Notes under the pieces: model-generated
The model's database searches: none
Seen by the model: the letters and a program-made list of their open reading frames with translations, nothing else
What the model was told of the DNA's origin: nothing
Made by a program: the position numbers and the translations under genes
Part shown: positions 58,336-64,000 of the stretch, in pieces
Position numbering within the stretch: the first letter of the stretch is position 1
How the letters are laid out: each line of letters opens with the position of its first letter
Source of the DNA: Zizania palustris
Lineage: Eukaryota > Streptophyta > Magnoliopsida > Poales > Poaceae
Assembly: GCA_019279435.1 (NCBI GenBank)
Contig: JAAALK010000287.1
Coordinates: 15,314,162 to 15,378,161 of the forward strand
Direction of reading: 5' to 3'
DNA: 64,000 nt

Positions 58336-59087
58336 GCAGTTTGCTCCCGGTGGAGCTGGAAGAGCAGTACTTCCAGTTGAACAAGTGTGCCTGCCTCCAC
58401 AACTCAAGTAGGACTATTCAATTTAACCCCCTCTTAGCCTCCAAAGTTTAAGCTGTATTCTGTTGCTGCTAATTACCGGTCGCCACCCATTACTTTGTTA
58501 AGATACTGTAAGTTTGTAACTTGCATGTATTTATGTTAAGGGTAAAAGTCTACTTGATTTACCTGTGCATGCTACCGTTGGTATGTGGTGAAAGGGCAGG
58601 TGTCAAAGCAATGAAAGGAATAAACAGCGCTGTATTATTCCCTCTCTAGAGCCCTACGCTTACCATTTCTTAGTTGTCAGCTGTGCTTTGATCTTGCATT
58701 ATCTATTCCAAGAGTAAAAACAGTGTGATCACCTGTGTATGCTGCTGCTTCACGGTACTTTTTGTGTTTAGTGTTGGCAGAAAAAGCACGGACTTAACTA
58801 CTGTTCCCTGTTCTCTTGATGTGTTGTGTTTTCTTTCGCTACGTGCTTTGTGTAAATCGCCATTTTTGTACTTGGCCAAACGGGAACTCCCATTCTCCCG
58901 CTCATTTTAGGGGTCCTGTATGTCTGAAACAACGCATCACTGATGCTAGTTCAACTGTTCTCGATAAACCTTGCGTACACAAGGCAGTTCTCCGGTCTCC
59001 CTGCAGAAACGCATCAGGCTTGTGTTACGCAGCTTCGATGCGTGAGTTGGATGTACGCCTGACCTCATTGTTATGTGGTAGGCCAAG
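58336..59087 (+). other. 3' UTR and downstream flank of the host gene
   Basis: The 3' UTR probably extends a few hundred bases. A candidate polyadenylation signal AATAAA is at 58619-58624. Beyond about 58650 I see no supported feature; ORFs at 58725-58910 and 58816-59214 lack domains and the second runs into the MITE. Confidence 0.45.
58619..58624 (+). terminator. Candidate polyadenylation signal of the host gene
   Basis: AATAAA in aaaggaataaacagcg, 284 bp after the stop codon at 58335. The position is reasonable for a plant 3' UTR, but such motifs occur by chance in AT-rich DNA. Confidence 0.35.
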
Positions 59088-59095
59088 ACGGCAAG

Positions 59096-59731
59096 TAGGG
59101 ATGAAAACGAAGAGGAAAGTTTTTGTCCGTTTCGGGAAAAAATGGAAACGGAAAGAGTTACGTGGAAACGGATACGAAAAATTGCGGAGCGGAAACGAAA
59201 ACGGAATTTTTTAAGTGGAAACGGAAACGGAACAACGGTTTCTGACAGAAACAGATACCCTAACGGAAGTTTTCGTTTCACTATTTTTTACTGCATTATA
59301 TAGAATATTAGCTTTTACTTTTTTACATTATATAAAATTTAAACTATAAGAAATTCATAAAATATTAAAAAATTTTAATTTAAATTAATATATAATTATT
59401 TTCTAAAAATAAATAATATATATTCATTACAAATAAAATAAAACTTGTTTTTACTTTATTATATGTATTTATCATTTATTAATGTGTGTAAATTGAACCT
59501 ATTTATTTGTTTATCGTACTTTTTTCATATATTAAGGGTTTTTTATAATTCCGATAGATATTCGTTCCGTATTAGTATCCGCTCCTTATTCGGTCCGTAT
59601 TCGTTTCCGATTATATCCGTTTTCGTATCCGTTTCCAGTATATCCGTATTCGTTTTCGTTTCCGTAAAAAAATACGGAAACGGATATGATAACACTCATT
59701 TCCGTTCGTTTCCGCTCCGTTTTCATCCCTA
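59096..59731. mobile_element. hAT-type MITE, 636 bp, perfect 8-bp target duplication
   Basis: Terminal inverted repeat TAGGGATGAAAACG at both ends and identical flanking octamers ACGGCAAG (59088-59095 and 59732-59739). The subterminal 150 bp at each end carry many copies of ggaaacgg (left) or ccgtttcc (right), in opposite orientation, as expected for transposase-binding subterminal repeats. The AT-rich centre has no coding capacity. Confidence 0.93.
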
Positions 59732-59739
59732 ACGGCAAG

Positions 59740-61376
59740 ACTGGCAATCTGGCATGCAGGATTTCATGTCACCAGGGGATTCCGACAAAGTTCACCCGCC
59801 ATTACTTCTGTCCAGGTTTCCTAAACCAGTAGACCGGCGGTTGCCGGTTACCACATTTACTAGTCGGTTATCAGTTATCAACCATTGGGGCTGATGAGAT
59901 TGTCAATAAAACTGTGATTCTTCAGTCTACAGACACCAACAGTGTGTGTTTGTATACCGTGGGTAGGTGCATGCCAATTTAATCACTAGGCAACAAGTTG
60001 ACACAAATAAGTTCACACACTGTTTCGACCATGATATCTGGATTGAGTAACTTCATGTACTATTGCAAAATCCAATTAGGTCTAAACGGGGCTTTTGACC
60101 ACATACACTCTATTTATATGAAAATTGAAAATTGAGGATTTACTCTCCACATTAATAACACATGGAATCCACTTAGATCAATAATATGTAGATCAAGAAA
60201 ATAAATCCTCAATTTATATCTATTTATATACGATCGATTTTTCCCTAAACCTAAAGAGAAGCCTCACATCCTAATGGCAAGTCTAGTCTAACCAAGACAC
60301 GAAGGGATCACACTCAAACTAAAATCAAGAGTACTTTTGAACCATGGACTTATGGTTTGTAGCAACCATATACACGAGAAAACTCTCTTGATCACATGTT
60401 TCCTCAGTTTCTTAAAACATCATGTACATAGTTACGAAATTCTGAAAATATTTGGCAAAAATAAATCGTCGAACAAAAAATTTTAAGTCTAAATTTGATT
60501 CACGCATTCTAAAAAAAAGACATCCACCATGCGAGCAATACCTACACTACTCACACCTGAATTTATCTGTTTGATGTCAAGTCTAGATCGGATTTAACCT
60601 TGAATTTTGGTGGAGCGATGCATATCTCTAAGCTCTGTATTTTCAAAGTTTTTCAATCATCTAACCATTTATATTGCATATATAGTATAATCATCTTAGG
60701 GAACATCGGGTCACCAACCAAACAAGTCCTCCTACTCGTACCTCTTCTGCTGGATTCAAAATTTCAGACAGAAAACATGCCCATTGATTGCAAACAGGGT
60801 CCACGTACTGTTCCAGCTACTTGTAAGCCCCAGCTAGATCCACCATTGATGGGCATGGATGTCATTGAAGACAACGTGTGTTACCATGGATGGAACTGTG
60901 ATGAAGAGTGCTGAAGAGAACACCAGACAGAGGTAGAGGCAGGAGCAGGTCAATGAATGCTGTCCTGCATTGTCATGGGCGCATTCGTCAGCTGCAAGTT
61001 GCAACATGGGTAGCATCGACATGGCCGGAATTCTGAGCTGACGCCGAAAGCGAAAGCATGGATATCTGAAGTCAAAATATCTGAATTATCCGTATTTGAT
61101 AAATTGTAAATACTAATATTTATATTAGTATTTGAATTAAATATTGATAATAAACGATAACATATGAATTCATTTAACAAATATGGATATGGAAACGAAT
61201 ATTCAGATTTCTGCTAAATATGGTTATGAAAATTGATACATCCATATCCATTTCAGATTAGACTTTTTAGGTACTCACGATGATATAACATCACTAAATT
61301 AGTGGGGGTTTCTTGCAATACAACACAGTAAGATATTTGCAATTTTATTTAAACTTGAATTTTTTTACACTTAATA
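59740..61376. other. AT-rich intergenic DNA
   Basis: No supported gene. A perfect inverted repeat (AAATACTAATAT-tt-ATATTAGTATTT) lies at about 61108-61133, surrounded by gaattatccgtatttga-type motifs that recur near 62490-62550. The stretch may therefore belong to an unclassified element reaching to about 62560. The ORF at 60600-60914 has no recognisable domain. Confidence 0.4.
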
Positions 61377-61985
61377 TACAACATAACTTATTCCATGCAA
61401 AAAAATTGCATTTTTGTAGGTATATTTCTTATTTTTAATTCATTAATTGTGTTTCTAGGATTTAAATTGAAACAAGTAAAATTTGAATTGCAAGTGCCTG
61501 AAATAATACACTAAAATTTATAGAAAAATCATATTCATGTTTTGAGTCAATTTTTAGTTCTTATCCACTAAATTGTAAGATTGGTTATGACGCTCGATAG
61601 GCAATTTGGAGCTTAATAGTTTTTTAATTCTAAAAAGAATGGGTTAGGGTTTAAAGCAAATTAATGGTTAAATCATTATTGCAACTTGTAACTTTTTAAA
61701 ATTAAAATACAATATAGCTTATTCCATGTAAAAATTTAGTATTTTTCCAAGTCAGTTTACTATTTTTAATTCTTTAAGTTATTTCGAGGATTTAAATAGA
61801 AATATGTGAAATTTGAACTGTAAGTGCCTGAAATAATTAAGTAAAATCTATAAAAAAATATTCATATTTTTATTCTATTTGTAGGCCTTATACAATATAT
61901 TTAAAGAAATTTTAAAAAATATAGGTTATGACACTCGATCAGGGCAATGTGGAGCTTAATTTTTTTTCAATTCTAAAAAAACCAA
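61377..61985. repeat. Two diverged copies of a roughly 330-bp repeat
   Basis: The block with cttattccatg, gaggatttaaat / taggatttaaat, tgcaagtgcctgaaataat / tgtaagtgcctgaaataat, ggttatgacgctcgat / ggttatgacactcgat and tggagcttaat occurs at about 61377-61640 and again at about 61710-61975 in the same order. A third partial copy may start near 62160 (tctatttctaggtcttaccc). Non-coding and unclassified. Confidence 0.7.
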
Positions 61986-62944
61986 ATAAATCTTGAAAAA
62001 CACCGGACTTATCCTGTTATTATGATATGGTACAAAGATTTTATGATAAAAAATTAAAAATATTTTCAGAAAGTTGTCACGTATGGTATTAAGAAACTGA
62101 AGATTCTCTCATGAGGAATTAGGGTTTAGAGAAGAAAAATGTTAGGTTTGAAAAAATGTTTTTAGTCTATTTCTAGGTCTTACCCACTAAATTTAAAAAT
62201 GTTTCATAAAATTTGTCCATAAATAAAAGAAAACACATTTGACACAATTTTTAAAAAATAAAAAATTGTCAAGTGTTAAATTTGAGACAGTCAATAAACA
62301 ATTTAAGTTTGCGGAGACTCGGCAATTTTTTTTTTGCATATCTCGAACCCGACGCTAAAATTTTCGTATTCGGTACCAAACAATTTAAGTTAAACTTAGT
62401 AAATATTTGGATTCTATTTGTCGAATTAGAGCTATCCATTTTGTATCTGTATTCAAAAAAATTCCGTATTAGTATTTAAATCCAAAATAAAATGGGGTAA
62501 ATAGTAATATTCGAATTTATTTACATCCGTATTCAATTGTATTCCTATGTAGCGCGACGCACTTTGCTCCGATCCCTCTCTTTCCGAAAGCTGCACGGCC
62601 ATTTGCACTTCGCTATGCATGGTTTTGCACGAATTATTTCTTTTCTTATTCTCGATCTTATCTAATCTCAACCATTTCTCATTTAATTTCTTCCTCTACT
62701 TACTCGTCTCAAAAACTATTCATAGGATGCTCCTGTGCGCGAAAATAGGAGATTATCGTGGGTATGCTTTTCAAGCTTTGTACAATTTATTTAAAACTTT
62801 ATTTTTGGAAAACTTATTTAAATTATTTTTTAAATTTATAATCTTTAATTTATTTTTTATTTGCTTAAATAATGGCAATAAATTTCATTCTTAGTCCGGT
62901 GTGCATCCCCAATTTTGAATGTACCAAACACACTGCTAAGATAT
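61986..62944. other. AT-rich intergenic DNA left of element F
   Basis: No supported gene. Short AT-rich ORFs have no domains. Confidence 0.4.
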
Positions 62945-63444
62945 TTGTCAAGCAAAAACAATCCCATCAAACAACTTGGAAGTGTACTCTGAAGCTAGAG
63001 AATCGAAGCCTCTCAGCATAGGTCTCAAAGATTGTCGTGGAGGCATCCCGAAGCTCCTAGGTGGTCAAGGGATTCCAAAGGGTCATTGGCTTTGAAAATG
63101 ACTTCATTTCAAAGGCACGTTACGATACGTGATAAGACGTTCTCTTTACAGTTGTGTTGAGTCTCGGTTTTACCATTTTACCCATACAAAGTCTTGTGAA
63201 CAGAGTCCACCAAAACAGTTATAAGTAGAAGACAAAATAATATTTTCCTATTGTATCTTTTCTTATAAATATCCGCCCTCTCTATTGTAATAGAGACACA
63301 TAACTCAATTAAAGAATACATTTTGAACAGGACGTAAGGTTATTATATCTTTCGGAGGCCTGAACTAGTGCAAACTTAAGCTTTCTTTATAAGCTAGTCC
63401 TTCAAGGCTATTTGAACCTGTAGGTGTAATATTTTACGCCAATA
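62945..63444 (+). repeat. 5' LTR of element F (left boundary uncertain)
   Basis: The right half matches the A and B LTR plan: tcttataaatatccgccctc TATA region near 63264, gtaatagagaca, ttcggaggcctgaac, aacctgtaggtgtaat and end acgccaata at 63444. The PBS follows (ttggcaccgtccatgaggat). The left end is inferred from the 490-500-bp size of relatives; no clear TGTTGG start was found. Confidence 0.7.
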
Positions 63445-63508
63445 GTTGGCACCGTCCATGAGGATCCTAGTACTAAACTAGCATCTCTACCATCAACTCT
63501 TTCAGGCC

Positions 63509-64000
63509 ATGCCTCCGAAGAAGAGCAAGAGCACATCCCCTATCTGAAAGTCTGCTCGGACCTCCGAGAAGGGAACCGCAAGCACTACTATAGGAACTAC
63601 GGAGCCCTCCGTAGTACCTCCACAGACAAATAATACCCCCGAAACTGCTACCCCTGCAACGCAAAATACCATGCCGAGGACTGAGGAGCACACTTTGGTT
63701 CCTTCGATGACAAGAGGCACCTAGGGGTCCACTGGCCTATCCACGACCCCTCTAGTTCTTGTTTCACAAGGAGCAGTGGACCTTCACCATGAAGGCCCTC
63801 CTCCGGCTCTAACAGTACTTCAGACCGACTTCATCCGATCGCAATACTTGGGAACATATTCCAGAGGAAGCGGGAGTTTCAATGATGCTATGGCCGTTGA
63901 GATGGCCTAGCTCAAAACAGAGTTTCTATGATGGCGTCAAGGGGTGGCAGATCAACTTCGCGACCAGAGCATGCTAGAGGAGCCTATAAAGTCGTCCGTG
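63509..64000 (+). pseudogene. gag: Element F gag, N-terminal part, cut by the window end
   Basis: From ATG 63509 one frame gives MPPKKSKSTSPI, stop, KSARTSEKG and so on, aligned with the start of A's gag. At the end it reaches the coil (AMAVEMA, stop, LKTEFL, stop, WRQGVADQLRDQ). Four in-frame stops (TGA, TAG, TAG, TGA) mostly fit single transitions of Gln or Arg codons. Element F is older and more diverged than A and B. The rest lies beyond 64000. Confidence 0.8.

Overview
The window is nuclear DNA of a grass (Poaceae, probably panicoid). The evidence is plant-type GT-AG introns, nested Ty3/gypsy elements of the Tat and Tekay/Del lineages, grass-type MITEs and hAT relics, and a plastid 16S rRNA fragment in an intron. 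About three quarters of it is transposable-element sequence. Only two host genes are supported: a small hypothetical ORF at 1192-1548 and a three-exon gene of unknown function at 51296-58335.

Layout. 1-4127: a decayed copia gag fragment (minus strand), a 39-bp tandem repeat, MITE-like DNA and the small ORF. 4128-15411: element A, a complete Tat-lineage LTR element (495-bp LTRs, TSD GATAT) with gag-protease, a frameshifted pol, and a multi-exon gene on the opposite strand between pol and the 3' LTR. 15849-16236: a solo LTR (TSD ATAAA). 16276-48862: element B (TSD GAAAC), a relative of A split by three nested insertions: C (17574-28851, a minus-strand Tekay/Del composite), D (29629-32835, a Tekay-type solo LTR) and E (33087-40121, TSD CCAAG, a non-autonomous Tat-related element). 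48868-51295: AT-rich DNA, a 185-bp tandem duplication, a MITE-like segment and the host-gene promoter region. 51296-58335: the host gene, whose introns hold a plastid rRNA fragment, a solo LTR and a hAT relic. 59096-59731: a hAT-type MITE with a perfect 8-bp TSD. 62.9-64 kb: the 5' end of a fourth Tat-like element (F).

The most striking feature is the antisense gene. A, B and E each carry it at the same place, upstream of the 3' LTR and on the strand opposite to gag-pol. Aligning the three by eye gives the same five-exon model each time, with four short GT-AG introns (64-110 bp) in phases 1, 1, 0, 0 and a TATA-like box about 100-140 bp upstream of the ATG. Exon 1 has a domain resembling the 'putative gypsy type transposon' family (Transposase_28, PF04195 by recollection); exon 4 is a coiled coil with a conserved C-terminal segment. 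In E the gag and pol genes are gone and this gene is the only long coding region. Its model is 1005 codons plus a stop, broken by only two TAG codons. E also has two kinds of hairpin-forming minisatellite, one in its LTR and one in its leader.

The pol genes of A and B are both broken, A mainly by single-base deletions and B mainly by nonsense codons of the transition type. LTR comparison by eye gives about 8/495 differences for A, 13/493 for B and 15 in about 750 for E, which fits E inserting after B. Composite C does not fit simple nesting: no TSD, about 0.55 kb of B gag missing at its site, and end LTRs far more diverged than those of its host. It is best explained as two Tekay insertions fused by a deletion.
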